Positions 1-10,351 of a stretch of DNA of 64,000 nucleotides are shown here, in pieces (position 1 is the first letter of the stretch; each line of letters begins with the position of its first letter). The position numbers and the translations under genes were made by a program. Where the stretch lies: assembly GCA_024280015.1 (NCBI GenBank), contig JAJRQY010000157.1, positions 99,235 through 163,234 of the forward strand, in the 5' to 3' direction. The notes under the pieces were generated by a model. It had not been told where the DNA came from, did not search any database, and was given only the letters and a program-made list of their open reading frames with translations. Source of the DNA: Actinomycetes bacterium. Its GTDB lineage: Bacteria > Actinomycetota > Acidimicrobiia > Acidimicrobiales > SZUA-35.

Positions 1-1
1 G

Positions 2-142
2 TTGCTGGCGGCGACGCAGACGTCGGACATTGTTGATGCCCACGTAGCCCTTTGCGCACAACGTTTAGGGCAAACGGTTCTGACCAGCGATCCCAACGAC
101 ATTGCCTTGCTTGGGCCCTCCCTGGAAATCCACCGGGTCTAA
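2..142 (+). CDS. C-terminal fragment of PIN-domain (VapC-like) protein, truncated by window start
   Basis: Frame 2 reads LLAATQTSDIVDAHVALCAQRLGQTVLTSDPNDIALLGPSLEIHRV*, resembling the DxxDA...TSDPxD end of PIN-domain proteins. Confidence 0.6.
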   Translation: MLAATQTSDIVDAHVALCAQRLGQTVLTSDPNDIALLGPSLEIHRV

Positions 143-186
143 CCCTCAGTCCTGTGGCCTCCGATGAGAGGCCGTAAGGTTCGCAC

Positions 187-675
187 ATGCCCGACCTCAT
201 TCTCGTTGATGCTTCCTTTGCCAATAGTGCTCCCCGGCGAATCGAGGTTGAACATCGTGTCGCCGCAACCACGGCCGAGGTATGGAAGGTCATTGTTGAC
301 AACTCGACCTGGACTAGTTGGTTTGACGGCATGTCCAGTTGCGAGCCAACCTCGGATCCCGAGTCTGGGGTAGGAGCATCTCGTCGAGTCAAGGTCGGCC
401 CGATGCAGCTTGACGAACAGTTCACCACTTGGGAGGAAGAATCGCGCTGGTCCTTCACCGTGACCCGGACCAGCGTTCCCTTCGCCAAACGGATGCTGGA
501 ACAAATTGAGCTGACTGCGATCGGCACAACCGATCAGCCACGGACGATGGTCCGTTACACCGGAGCGATCGAGCCTCACCCGTTGACCAAGCTCATCTTC
601 CCCCTGCTGGCTCACCAACTCAAGGCCACTTGGCGAACATCGTTTGCCAACCTAGACAAGATGATCACTGCCTAG
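187..675 (+). CDS. SRPBCC family protein
   Basis: IEVEHRVAATTAEVWKVIVDNSTWTSWF N-terminus typical of polyketide cyclase/START-like fold. Confidence 0.75.
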   Translation: MPDLILVDASFANSAPRRIEVEHRVAATTAEVWKVIVDNSTWTSWFDGMSSCEPTSDPESGVGASRRVKVGPMQLDEQFTTWEEESRWSFTVTRTSVPFAKRMLEQIELTAIGTTDQPRTMVRYTGAIEPHPLTKLIFPLLAHQLKATWRTSFANLDKMITA

Positions 676-690
676 TTCAGCTGAGCTTCC

Positions 691-2424
691 TCAAACGATC
701 CGGCCTTGTTCGAGTCGGATGATCTGGTCGGCGCGCTCAAGCGCTACAGCCCGATACGAGACAGCAAGAACCGTCATTCCCGCTTCGGCCAGGTTCGCCC
801 AGAGTTCAACCTCAGTCTCCACGTCAAGAGCGCTGGACAAGTCGTCCAGCACAACCAGCTCAGGCGAGTGCACCAAGGCGCGCGCGGTGGCCAAGCGTTG
901 GCGTTGGCCACCAGACAGGCGGAGGCCACGAGGCCCGACCATGGTCTGGATGCCGTCGGGCATGGCCTCTAGGTCCTCGGCAATTGAAGCAAGCTCCAAC
1001 GCTCCGGCGAAGGCATCATCGTCTCGAGGGCCCAGGGTGACATTGTCGGCCAGTGAATCTGAAACCAGTTGCGGGACCTGAGGAAGGAAGGCCGCATTAG
1101 GAGGCACGAGGAAGGCCCCAAGGTCAACAATCGGTTCGCCGTTCCAAATCAGCTGGCCTGCCTGGTCGGTGTCCCACGACAAGCCAAGCATGGCCCGAAG
1201 CAGGGTGCTTTTCCCACTTCCAATTGGGCCAGTCAGAACTGTGAACGAGCCACGCTTAAGGGTGAAGGAGACAGTGTTCACCCCGGCCCCGCTGGCGTAG
1301 GTTGCACTGAAGGCCCGCAACTCCAAAGTTTGGAGTTTGACCCGGCCTGGTCGGGTAACAACAAGAGGAGGCACACCACCTTCGCGGCCAGAGCGGGCAT
1401 CCATGGGTAGATGGCGCGGTAGCACCGTGTTGGCTGGGTCTTCGTCCGCAACCAGACGACTCATTCGGTCGAAAGAAATCCCGGCTTGCTTGTAGCGGGC
1501 AAGCAATCGACCAATCATCCGGGGCAAGAAATCCAGCCAGGAGAGATAGGCAACGAACAAGGCAAGCTCACCGACCCCGAATGCCCCGGAGACTAACGAG
1601 TTAGCACTGACGAGCAGGACAAGTCCAAGAGCGACTCCGGAAGCGCCCTTGCTGGCGGCGTAGACACCCTCATCAAGCACCGCGTCGCGCACTGCGGTTG
1701 TCTCCCGAACTCGGACCAGCTTCTCCAGTCGACTCATCACTGGGTCAATGGCACCGTTGACCTTGACTGTTGTCGCTCCCGACATGAGGTCGCCAACCAT
1801 TCGACTGACCTCAGATGCGGCTTGGCGATCAGCACTTCGGTATGCCTTGATCTTGGTATCAAGCGAGCGGACAACGAGGACAACTGCAGCCAACGGAACT
1901 ACGACGATCAGGGCGGCCCGTGGCTCGGCTGCGCCAAGAATCGCTCCCGCGATCAGCGCAAACAGGAGGGCCCCCATGGTGTCCAGAACGCCGTCGGCCA
2001 ACAAGACAACGTCGTGAGGGTCATCACGGAAGTAGGTGATGGCCTCGCCCGATGAGGCGACAGGTCGACCGGCATCGGAGCCTCCGCTGGCCATCTGCGC
2101 CCGCAGGAGATTGCCTCGAAGGATGGTCTCCATATGAGTCCAAGACCTGGTCCATTCGATGACACCAAAGTAGAGGGTAATGATCCGGCCGATCTCGGAT
2201 ACGGCAATGACGGTGGCCCATACCAGGACCGTGGTCAGGCTGCCGTCAGTGACCTCCCCCTCTACTCCAGCACTATCCAGCGAGCGAAGGGCGGTGAAGC
2301 CCTTTCCGAAGGCCCAGCCCGTGAGGGCAGGTGACATGAAGAAGATGACGAACAAGGACCAGCCTCGGGTGAGACTGACTGGCTCATGAATCATGGTGCG
2401 CCACAACCATCGCCAAAGATTCAT
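691..2424 (-). CDS. ABC transporter ATP-binding/permease, degenerate-site subunit
   Basis: Walker A TGPIGSGKST, signature LSGGQRQR, Walker B VVLDD (Asp in place of catalytic Glu); TM domain N-terminal. Confidence 0.88.
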   Translation of the reverse strand: MNLWRWLWRTMIHEPVSLTRGWSLFVIFFMSPALTGWAFGKGFTALRSLDSAGVEGEVTDGSLTTVLVWATVIAVSEIGRIITLYFGVIEWTRSWTHMETILRGNLLRAQMASGGSDAGRPVASSGEAITYFRDDPHDVVLLADGVLDTMGALLFALIAGAILGAAEPRAALIVVVPLAAVVLVVRSLDTKIKAYRSADRQAASEVSRMVGDLMSGATTVKVNGAIDPVMSRLEKLVRVRETTAVRDAVLDEGVYAASKGASGVALGLVLLVSANSLVSGAFGVGELALFVAYLSWLDFLPRMIGRLLARYKQAGISFDRMSRLVADEDPANTVLPRHLPMDARSGREGGVPPLVVTRPGRVKLQTLELRAFSATYASGAGVNTVSFTLKRGSFTVLTGPIGSGKSTLLRAMLGLSWDTDQAGQLIWNGEPIVDLGAFLVPPNAAFLPQVPQLVSDSLADNVTLGPRDDDAFAGALELASIAEDLEAMPDGIQTMVGPRGLRLSGGQRQRLATARALVHSPELVVLDDLSSALDVETEVELWANLAEAGMTVLAVSYRAVALERADQIIRLEQGRIV

Positions 2425-4226
2425 GACATTGGGCTTTCTTCTTGGTTCGGAGTCGTGGCTGCAGTCGGCTCCAAGGCAAGATCCAAGAGTTGACGGAACC
2501 GACTGGTCTCTTCTCGCACCAGGTCCTCCCGCTTGCCAAACTCACCAACGCCACCATGATCAAAGACCACAATGTCATCCACAGTTTCCAGGGTCGAGAG
2601 ACGGTGGGCAATAATGAGGGTGGTTCGCCCTTCTCGTAGGGCGGCAACAGCCTGATCGATGCGAGCTTCGGTTTGCGGGTCGACGCGAGCAGTTGCTTCG
2701 TCCAACACAATCAGATCTGGTTGACGTAGCCAGACCCGGGCCAGGGCCAGAAGTTGGGCTTCGCCTGCCGATAGCCCCAGTCCGCCCGATCCCAGCTGGC
2801 GGTGGATTCCCTCATCAGATCCGGTTCCGGCGAGAGATTCCAGGCCGACACTACGCAGTGCGTCAGTAACCGCAGCATCAGTTGGGGATGGATCGAACAG
2901 GGTGACGTTCTCCCGGATTGTCCCGGAGAACAGTTCAACCTCTTGAGGAATCAGCGCCACTCGCTGTCGCAACTCAGCCAGTGGGATGTCACTGATGGGA
3001 ACTCCGCCCAAACAGATCGTGCCACTGGTTGCTTCAGTGATCCGCAGAACAAGTCGGGAATAGGTGGTTTTTCCACTGCCGGTGCGGCCAACAATGCCGA
3101 CCGAGTGGCCGGCCTCGATGCCCAGATTGATGTGGCTCAGTACCGGCTGCTCATCGTCATAGCCAAAGGAAACGTCGCGGAAGGAAGCGGCCATCGCCCC
3201 CGATGGTGGACTCGTGGTTCCATCATCAAGTATCCCGGAACGAACCTGGCGCAGTTCAACCACACGGGTCATTGCGCCGTTCGCCTTTTGCACAATCTCC
3301 AGTTGATCAATTACATCCTCGACCGGTTTGGCAATGAGCTGGGTGTACTGGAACAACAAGAAGGCCGTTCCCAACGAAAGTGACCCGTGCGAAACCAGGA
3401 CCCCTGAAACAATGAGGGCGATGATGCTTCCCAACGAGACGGTTCCTTGGATCTGGGCCCACATCTTCATGAACGCTCGTTCTCGCTCAACGCTGCCGTT
3501 GAGAACACCACGGCTGTCTTCGACGAAACGGTGCATGACATAGTCGGCGGCGCCGTTGGCTCGCAGGTCCTCCGATGCGGTCAGGTGTTCCTCGATACCG
3601 CCATACATCTTGGCTGTCAGGCTCATTTCCTTGGCTGCTTCATCCACGGAGCGTCCGCGTGCTCGGAAGGTCATCACCGTCGCCGCTATCAGGTAGACGG
3701 CCATGCCAAGGCCCAGGCGCCACTCGGTAACGGTGAGGATCAGCAATGTTCCGCTGACGATGACCAAGACGGCCAGGACTTTCGGCACGACCTTGGAGAG
3801 GAAGTCCGACACCGCGGTCACGTCCCCGTCAACGCGCTGGATCAGCTCACCTGGGGTGTGGGACCGGTGAAACTCGTGATCCAGGGAAAGCACATGACGG
3901 ACAAGATCAAGCCGGATCTGGTTGGTGGTCTTCCAGGCGGCAACCGCTGACAGTTGGATACCAATGACCGCCATGATCTGCACAATGACAGCCACCACCA
4001 AGAACCAAAGGGCGAGGCGGCTGATCTCGTTAACCTCGACACCGGCGATGGAGCGGTCAACAATTCGCCCGATGATGAGAGGTCCGACCAGATTGAGGCC
4101 TGCCCCAATGGCAACAAATAGTCCGAGGCCAAGCCAACGCGAAAGGTCTGGTCGGATGAGATCAAGCAGCAACCGCCACCGTCCAACGTTCGCTCCTTGG
4201 GTTGTCTCCCCCTCCATTCCAGACAC
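2421..4226 (-). CDS. ABC transporter ATP-binding/permease, partner subunit
   Basis: Walker A GRTGSGKTT, signature LSAGEAQ, Walker B LIVLDEATA; overlaps the downstream ABC gene by 4 bp. Confidence 0.88.
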   Translation of the reverse strand: MSGMEGETTQGANVGRWRLLLDLIRPDLSRWLGLGLFVAIGAGLNLVGPLIIGRIVDRSIAGVEVNEISRLALWFLVVAVIVQIMAVIGIQLSAVAAWKTTNQIRLDLVRHVLSLDHEFHRSHTPGELIQRVDGDVTAVSDFLSKVVPKVLAVLVIVSGTLLILTVTEWRLGLGMAVYLIAATVMTFRARGRSVDEAAKEMSLTAKMYGGIEEHLTASEDLRANGAADYVMHRFVEDSRGVLNGSVERERAFMKMWAQIQGTVSLGSIIALIVSGVLVSHGSLSLGTAFLLFQYTQLIAKPVEDVIDQLEIVQKANGAMTRVVELRQVRSGILDDGTTSPPSGAMAASFRDVSFGYDDEQPVLSHINLGIEAGHSVGIVGRTGSGKTTYSRLVLRITEATSGTICLGGVPISDIPLAELRQRVALIPQEVELFSGTIRENVTLFDPSPTDAAVTDALRSVGLESLAGTGSDEGIHRQLGSGGLGLSAGEAQLLALARVWLRQPDLIVLDEATARVDPQTEARIDQAVAALREGRTTLIIAHRLSTLETVDDIVVFDHGGVGEFGKREDLVREETSRFRQLLDLALEPTAATTPNQEESPMS

Positions 4227-4393
4227 TTCGGAACCCTAATCGCAGAGGTCACTCTCCCCAAGCGAATAAGCCCCACGCTTGACAATCCCAACGTCTGATA
4301 GCCAAGAGCTGACAAGGAACGACGTTCTAGTTGGCCCGAATCGTGGGGTCCATGTCATTGACGCCGGACAGTTTCGAGTCAATGCTGAGTCCC

Positions 4394-5401
4394 ATGTCCA
4401 ATCTCTCGGTCTGGTTCCTGGCCTATCCCGGCATCCAAACCCTTGATCTCACTGGCCCCTTCGAAGTCTTCAGCACCGCAAACCTGATCCTCGAGCACCG
4501 CCAAGACGGCGCAGACCGATATGAGCTTCGGGTGGTTTCTTCCCAGCAGTCGATCCCGACGAGTTCGGGTCTTCAGCTCTCGGCCACGACCACCACGGCT
4601 GGCTTGCCATCATCAGGATCGAGTCCTCACACCCTCGTTATCCCTGGCGGCAGCGGAGTGCGAGAGGCATGCCAACAACCCGAACTCGTCCAGTGGGTTC
4701 GCGAGACCGCAAGATCCAGCCATCGTGTTGCCACTGTATGTACCGGCGCCTTCCTTGCCGGCGCTGCCGGCCTGCTCACAAGCAAGCGGGTGACAACCCA
4801 CTGGGATCATTTGCGGGACCTCCGGATTGCCTTTCCCCATGCGCTCATCGACACCGATGCCCTTTTCATCCACGACGACGGCCTCTGGTCATCGGCCGGT
4901 GTCACCGCCGGTATCGACCTGGCTCTAGCCCTGGTCGAGACAGACTTCGGAGCCGACATTGCCCAAGAAGTCGCCCGCCATCTTGTTGTCTTCCTTCGTC
5001 GGCCCGGAGGACAATCACAGTTCGCTCCACCAGTCTGGTCCAATCAGGCAGAGTCCTCACCAATTCGGGCCGCCCAGGACCTGATCAACAACGACCCTGC
5101 TGGTGACCTATCCGTGTCGGCGATCGCTTCCCAAGTCGGCATGTCTGCTCGACACTTCAGTCGGCTGTTTGGCCACGAGGTCGGCCAATCACCCGGCCGT
5201 TACGTTGAAGCGGTTCGGATTAGCGCGGCACGGCATCATCTGGAATCGTCGACGATATCCATCGACAAGATCGCATCGCTCTGTGGATTTGCCAGCACCG
5301 AGGTTCTCCGACGGGCATTCCATCGCCAGGTCGGTACGTCTCCCGATACCTATCGCAAGCATCATTCGGTCAGAGACCCAAGCAACCAGCAAGTCGGCTA
5401 A
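4394..5401 (+). CDS. GlxA-type transcriptional regulator (DJ-1/PfpI domain + AraC HTH)
   Basis: VCTGAFLAGAAGLL DJ-1/PfpI motif and C-terminal AraC HTH (MSARHFSRLFGHEVGQSPGRYVEAVR); start chosen at MSNLSVWFLAYPG. Confidence 0.85.
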   Translation: MSNLSVWFLAYPGIQTLDLTGPFEVFSTANLILEHRQDGADRYELRVVSSQQSIPTSSGLQLSATTTTAGLPSSGSSPHTLVIPGGSGVREACQQPELVQWVRETARSSHRVATVCTGAFLAGAAGLLTSKRVTTHWDHLRDLRIAFPHALIDTDALFIHDDGLWSSAGVTAGIDLALALVETDFGADIAQEVARHLVVFLRRPGGQSQFAPPVWSNQAESSPIRAAQDLINNDPAGDLSVSAIASQVGMSARHFSRLFGHEVGQSPGRYVEAVRISAARHHLESSTISIDKIASLCGFASTEVLRRAFHRQVGTSPDTYRKHHSVRDPSNQQVG

Positions 5402-5450
5402 TTCACCGATGACATCAATCTCCAATTCATCCAACGAGAAACGAGCATTC

Positions 5451-6089
5451 ATGCAAATCGCAATCCCCCTGTTCCATAACGTGACCTATCTTGATGCCAT
5501 CGGGCCCTATGAGGTTCTTCGCCAACTACCGGAGACCCAGGTTGTCTTTGTCGGCGACAAGAAAGAACTCATACGTACGGGAAATGGCGACATGGGGGTG
5601 ATGGTCGATGCCTGCTTCGAGGATGTCGTCACACCGGAGGTGATAGTCGTGCCTGGCGGGTACGGGACACGAGCCGTTGTCGCCGAGGAGGGCCACCCGC
5701 TTGTTCGTTGGATTGCTCAAGCACACCGCTCGACTCTTTTTACTACCTCTGTCTGTACCGGTTCCTTGGTTCTGGCCAAGGCGGGACTCTTGCCTGGGCT
5801 GACGGCTGCCACCCATTGGAGCGCCTACAAGGGTTTGGAGGGCCTTGGTGCGAGATCAACGACAAGCCGGGTTGTCGAGCACTTGGATGACCGGGTCATT
5901 ACCGCGGCGGGAGTTTCCTCTGGCATTGACATGGCTCTGCGATTGGCCGAGCTTCTGACGGACGAAACAACAGCCAAGGCGACCCAACTCATGATCGAAT
6001 ACGACCCTCAGCCGCCCTTCAATGCCGGAAGCGTCGACAAGGCAGGCTCCGAGGTGATGAATCGCTTGATCGAGATGCAAACCTCTTGA
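5451..6089 (+). CDS. DJ-1/PfpI family protein
   Basis: MQIAIPLFHNVTYLDAIGPYEVL...VCTGSLVLAKAGLL; ORF track start (5103) is too far upstream. Confidence 0.85.
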   Translation: MQIAIPLFHNVTYLDAIGPYEVLRQLPETQVVFVGDKKELIRTGNGDMGVMVDACFEDVVTPEVIVVPGGYGTRAVVAEEGHPLVRWIAQAHRSTLFTTSVCTGSLVLAKAGLLPGLTAATHWSAYKGLEGLGARSTTSRVVEHLDDRVITAAGVSSGIDMALRLAELLTDETTAKATQLMIEYDPQPPFNAGSVDKAGSEVMNRLIEMQTS

Positions 6090-6140
6090 GAGGAGCCACC
6101 AGGCGGACCGGGGGCTGCGTTCGTCCTGCCGCTGGTACTT

Positions 6141-6656
6141 TTGATTCTTGTGAACCAACCAATTGACGTCGCCGGTCTTCCCCAGCTTGACGACAGTGAT
6201 TTTGTGGGGGTCAGCCCCGACTACCTCAAGATGGCGGCAATCCCGTTTCGGGTACTTCAAGCTGTGATCATCGCCGCAACGGTGGTTGCTGCAGTACTTC
6301 TCAGCCCATGGCTCCTCCTGGCCGGTTTGACACTGGTTGCCCTGGTTCAGCTCGTTCCCGGCATCCGTCGCTTGGCCTACCCCTACCTCGGCTATCTGGC
6401 GAGGGAGCACGATTTCTCGGTCCGTTATGGACTCATCAACCGAACGGTCACCACCATCCCGTTCAAGAGGATCCAGAACTCCGTGGTCAACCAAGGACCC
6501 TTGGAACGTCGCTTTGGCCTATCAACACTGCGAATTTCCTCGGCTGGGGGCTCCTTGTCCATTCCCGGAATGCCGTTCGAAGACGCCTCTCGACTCCGAG
6601 CTTTCGTGGCTATGAATGCCTCACTTCTGGTCGAGGACGATGCGGATGGAGCTTGA
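6141..6656 (+). CDS. PH domain-containing membrane protein (YdbS-like)
   Basis: Two TM segments then FSVRYGLINRTVTTIPFKRIQNSVVNQGPLERRFGLSTLRI bacterial PH-domain signature. Confidence 0.8.
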   Translation: MILVNQPIDVAGLPQLDDSDFVGVSPDYLKMAAIPFRVLQAVIIAATVVAAVLLSPWLLLAGLTLVALVQLVPGIRRLAYPYLGYLAREHDFSVRYGLINRTVTTIPFKRIQNSVVNQGPLERRFGLSTLRISSAGGSLSIPGMPFEDASRLRAFVAMNASLLVEDDADGA

Positions 6657-8235
6657 CCACAGTAACGACCTTGCCCTCCTTCGCAATCCAGCGAGGCAGT
6701 CTCCCGTTGCCATCGGTGAGTGGATTCTTACTCGCTTGCGAGGAATTGGCGCCATCAATATGGTCATCGGATTCGGTCTGCTGTTCAGCGGCCGAATACC
6801 GAACTGGGTACTGGGTTTCGCTCCTCTGGTTGCTGTGCTTGTCATTGCCATCGGTGTTGGATCCTGGTGGCGTCTGACCTTTCGAGCCACAACCGAGGAG
6901 CTAGTAGTCACCCGAGGGATTTTCTCTCGGGAGACCATGGTGATTCCATTCTCGAAAGTGCAGAGTGTGAGCATCGAGGAAGGGCTCCTTCAGCGGATCT
7001 TTGGACTGGTATCAGCCTCGATTGATACTGCAGGCTCAGCCCTCGTTGAGTTTTCTATTCATGGAATCCGGCGAGAACAGGCAGAGGCCTTGCGAAGACT
7101 CGCTTCACAAGCCCACCGCTCAGCGCAGACACCGGCTGGTTCAACCTCCGTATTGGCTCCACCGTCTGATCCCGCGATCGGTGGACTCATCCCACCGACG
7201 GGACCCGCTCCTGTCACCGAACAGCCACCAGAGCAACAAACTACGGTGCTAGCCAAGCGGACACCCAAAGAACTAATGCTGATTGGAATGCTGGGGAATC
7301 CGCTTGGTGGGTTGGCTCTGTTGGGTGCACTCGTCATCTTCGCTGACGACTTGGTTGACGTGGTCGGAGACCGGCTGCCTGACGTTGATAGTTCCACGAT
7401 TCAGCCCTCTACCACCATCGCCGCGGCGGTCTTGGCAGTGGCTGCAGCCGTCTTCCTCCTCTCCTGGATAGCGATCGGGCTGAGGACCGTTGTGGTGGAT
7501 TGGGACCTGGAGCTGTCTTCCACTGGGCAAGGGCTACGTGTTGTCGCTGGCTTGCTCAAGCGCCGTTCACAATCAAGCCGTCTCAACAAGGTGCAATCCA
7601 TCGAGGTCACCCATGGACCTCTTCTCCGCTTGATCGGTTTCTGCAGACTGCGGCTCCACACCATTGGCAGTGGAGACCTCATCATTCCTGGTGTCTCCGT
7701 TCACGAACTGGCGGCGATTCGCGAGCAAGTCTCTCTTCCATTTCACCCGGACATCGACCGCAGGGTTTCTCGACATCTCATGTTCCAACGCGTCCGCATG
7801 ACGCTCTACCTGACGGTTCCCGCAGCTATCGCCACAGCATTTCTGAACTATCGACTTGCCGTCGTCTGGCTTGTTCTACCCCTCCTTATTGCTTTCAAGG
7901 CCTTCTTGTTTCATCGGAGTTTTCGCTGGGACCTTGCTCATGGAGTGATCTCTCGACGAAGCGGCAACCTCTTTATCACCGAGACCGGTATGGCCGTTGG
8001 TAAGACCCAGAAGGTCGAGGTGAGCCAGAGCTTTTACCAGCGGAGGCGTGACCTGTCCTCCATCAGCATTTCCAACGCCGAGTCTTCGCTGAGCATCCCC
8101 ATGCTGGCCCTGCACGAGTCACGGGCATTGCGAGATCTACTCCTGGCTGATTCCACTCACATCAAAAGTCAGGCCATTGCCTTGGAAATCGACCTAGGGC
8201 AAAACTCCAAGTTGCCGCTGGCCCCGGGCGACTGA
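6640..8235 (+). CDS. PH domain-containing membrane protein (YdbT-like, repeated bPH domains)
   Basis: Repeated V(T/S)RG..SR...IPFSKVQSVSIEEGLLQRIFGL-type motifs; overlaps the preceding gene. Confidence 0.8.
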   Translation: MRMELDHSNDLALLRNPARQSPVAIGEWILTRLRGIGAINMVIGFGLLFSGRIPNWVLGFAPLVAVLVIAIGVGSWWRLTFRATTEELVVTRGIFSRETMVIPFSKVQSVSIEEGLLQRIFGLVSASIDTAGSALVEFSIHGIRREQAEALRRLASQAHRSAQTPAGSTSVLAPPSDPAIGGLIPPTGPAPVTEQPPEQQTTVLAKRTPKELMLIGMLGNPLGGLALLGALVIFADDLVDVVGDRLPDVDSSTIQPSTTIAAAVLAVAAAVFLLSWIAIGLRTVVVDWDLELSSTGQGLRVVAGLLKRRSQSSRLNKVQSIEVTHGPLLRLIGFCRLRLHTIGSGDLIIPGVSVHELAAIREQVSLPFHPDIDRRVSRHLMFQRVRMTLYLTVPAAIATAFLNYRLAVVWLVLPLLIAFKAFLFHRSFRWDLAHGVISRRSGNLFITETGMAVGKTQKVEVSQSFYQRRRDLSSISISNAESSLSIPMLALHESRALRDLLLADSTHIKSQAIALEIDLGQNSKLPLAPGD

Positions 8236-8724
8236 GGCCCAAGCAGCGATAGCCGCTGGCATGTGCCCGGGAAACCCGATCCTACTCGGAAGCTCTTGGG
8301 GACCGAACCATTCCGCTCGACTGGCCTCGTTCAGGTCAAGAGTGATGGAAGGAGGTTCGTCACTGTCCCAGCGGGCTAGGTAGTAGACATTGAGAATCGA
8401 CTCGGCGTTGGTGTCCTCACCGTAGGTATCCATCCACATGCCAAGCAAGCCTGTGAGGGTAATGTCGAGTCCGAGTTCTTCTTTAACCTCGCGAACAGCA
8501 GCATCATTTGGATGCTCACCCCCATCACAAAATCCGCCGGGGATGTCCCAGTGGTCCTTCCACGGCTCGAATGCTCGGTGGAGAAGCAGGACCTTCCCCT
8601 TGTGTTGGATCAGGACACCGGCACAAGGTTTTGGATTACTCCACTGCCAGGTGTCACAAGCCGGACACTGGAATGGGCGAACCAGGTCAACTCGTTGGCC
8701 ACAGTGGGGGCAGAAATTCATCAC
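8194..8724 (-). CDS. NUDIX hydrolase with N-terminal zinc ribbon
   Basis: CPHCGQRVDLVRPFQCPAC and Nudix box GGFCDGGEHPNDAAVREVKEELGLD. Confidence 0.9.
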   Translation of the reverse strand: MMNFCPHCGQRVDLVRPFQCPACDTWQWSNPKPCAGVLIQHKGKVLLLHRAFEPWKDHWDIPGGFCDGGEHPNDAAVREVKEELGLDITLTGLLGMWMDTYGEDTNAESILNVYYLARWDSDEPPSITLDLNEASRAEWFGPQELPSRIGFPGHMPAAIAAWASVARGQRQLGVLP

Positions 8725-8790
8725 CCACCCATGATTGCCCTCGGCAGTGATCGTTCGTGCGATGCTCTTCGTCCAACTTTTTCCCTACGG

Positions 8791-9555
8791 CTAGCAGCGC
8801 CGGGCGATCAGATGGAACTGAGAGGCCACCCAGCGATAGGGGTCTCGACGGCCTGCTTGTTCCTCGGCATCCAACAGGGCCAGAAGGTCTTCGGCCTCTG
8901 CAATAGTCATGGAACTTGGAATGCCGTCATTGAAGACTCGGACCCCATACCACTGCGAGGTCTCGAAGCCACAGGTATTCAGGGTTGCCTCGATGTCTTC
9001 GAGCCGGTCAGCCCTGGCTTCAACCCCAAGACCATTCACATAGGTGTCGGTATCAAAGGCCTTCGTTGCTTGGGACCACTGACGACGAAGGCCCGGCCGC
9101 ATGGCCAAGGCGTGAGCGTTGCGGAACGTGAGAGACAAGAGCCCACCAGCAGCGACCCGTCGGCAGAGCGACGCTACAAACTCATCACGGTCTTCGACAT
9201 ACATCAAGATGCCGTGGGCACAGACCACATCAAAGCTGTCTGATTGCGAGAGGAGGGAGTCCGAGTCCAGGTCGTGAAGATCACCTTCTCGCAGATCAAT
9301 GGCCAAGCCTCGATCCTCTGCATCCGCTCGGCACAGGTCCAGAAGCGCTGTCGAACGGTCCAAACCGGTGACTTGACAACCTCGTTCAGCCAATCGCAAG
9401 GCTTGAGTCCCTTGGCCACAGCCAACATCCAGAACCGAACTATTTGCCGCCACATGTTCGTTGACTTGTCTGGCGATAAGTTCTTGTCGGATCACGTTGC
9501 GCAAGTTCCCAAGACCCTTGATCCAGTTCTCTTCCACGGTCTCAAAACTGCCCAT
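8791..9555 (-). CDS. class I SAM-dependent methyltransferase (SmtA/CmoM-like)
   Basis: VLDVGCGQGTQALRLAERGCQVTGLDRS motif I; start at MGSFETVEENW. Confidence 0.85.
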   Translation of the reverse strand: MGSFETVEENWIKGLGNLRNVIRQELIARQVNEHVAANSSVLDVGCGQGTQALRLAERGCQVTGLDRSTALLDLCRADAEDRGLAIDLREGDLHDLDSDSLLSQSDSFDVVCAHGILMYVEDRDEFVASLCRRVAAGGLLSLTFRNAHALAMRPGLRRQWSQATKAFDTDTYVNGLGVEARADRLEDIEATLNTCGFETSQWYGVRVFNDGIPSSMTIAEAEDLLALLDAEEQAGRRDPYRWVASQFHLIARRC

Positions 9556-9624
9556 GCCGCTACCTCTGAGTCTTCGATGGGGAATGTGTAGAACCAAATC
9601 CTAGATCTCGGTCAAGTCATGCGG

Positions 9625-10104
9625 TCACTCGACCCGCATGGTGACCTGGGCTTGAAGCGAAACGTCTCCGACGAGCCAACCAACTAGCGGCACATCGGTT
9701 GGAGATTGGTAGGTCACCGTCGCCGTGGCTGAGTCACCAGTCGAACTCCCCCCAGTAAGACTGACACTCATCCGACCCGACTCAAGGTTGGATCCCCCGA
9801 AAGCTCCGGCTCGAGCTGCCGCCTGAGTCGGATCAACCGCTGCCGCCCTCGCCGCTTCTCGAGCTGAATGGTTCACCAGTAAGAAATCCTTGGCAACCAA
9901 TCCAGCCTGGATCACCATCAGGGCAAACAGAACGGCAAGGGGAAGAGTCAGCGCCAGTTCGACCGTGGCCTGGCCTCGCTCGGTCCAACGCGCTTCGGAC
10001 TGATTTCCCGCGGCTTGACGTCCCTTGTTCTGACGCCTCACCTCAGCGAATCGCCCCAGCGCGGTGGCCCAAGCAGTCTGAGCGCTGCTCTCCCCCCGAC
10101 TCAT
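9625..10104 (-). CDS. TadE family pilus assembly protein
   Basis: ERGQATVELALTLPLAVLFALMVIQAGLV; position in Tad locus. Confidence 0.85.
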   Translation of the reverse strand: MSRGESSAQTAWATALGRFAEVRRQNKGRQAAGNQSEARWTERGQATVELALTLPLAVLFALMVIQAGLVAKDFLLVNHSAREAARAAAVDPTQAAARAGAFGGSNLESGRMSVSLTGGSSTGDSATATVTYQSPTDVPLVGWLVGDVSLQAQVTMRVE

Positions 10105-10310
10105 CAGCCGACCCGCCCGATCACCGAATCAAGCACGGTGTTGAGCAGATCAGAGATCTTGCCCGTACTTGCAGCCCAGGCCAGAACAAGTCCGGCAATC
10201 GTTGCTGCCCCGACAATGACAAGGGCGTACTCCGCCGTTGCTTGACCAGCCTCACTGGACTGCCGAGCAGCATGGATTCGGGTGGACACTTGGGTATAGA
10301 GCATCAGCAT
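10104..10310 (-). CDS. DUF4244 / Flp-like pilin-type small protein
   Basis: SEAGQATAEYALVIVGAATIAGLVLAWAASTGKISDLL, GQATAEYA prepilin-like motif; ATG at 10308-10310. Confidence 0.8.
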   Translation of the reverse strand: MLMLYTQVSTRIHAARQSSEAGQATAEYALVIVGAATIAGLVLAWAASTGKISDLLNTVLDSVIGRVG

Positions 10311-10351
10311 TCTGCTGTCTCCTTCTCTTGGTAACGCATGAATATTTGGGT

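Noticed and set aside
139-618. 159-aa minus-strand ORF
   Set aside because: Antisense to the SRPBCC gene; no recognisable protein features.
5103-5450. N-terminal extension of the DJ-1/PfpI ORF
   Set aside because: Overlaps the GlxA regulator; translation is not protein-like and a good ATG exists at 5451.
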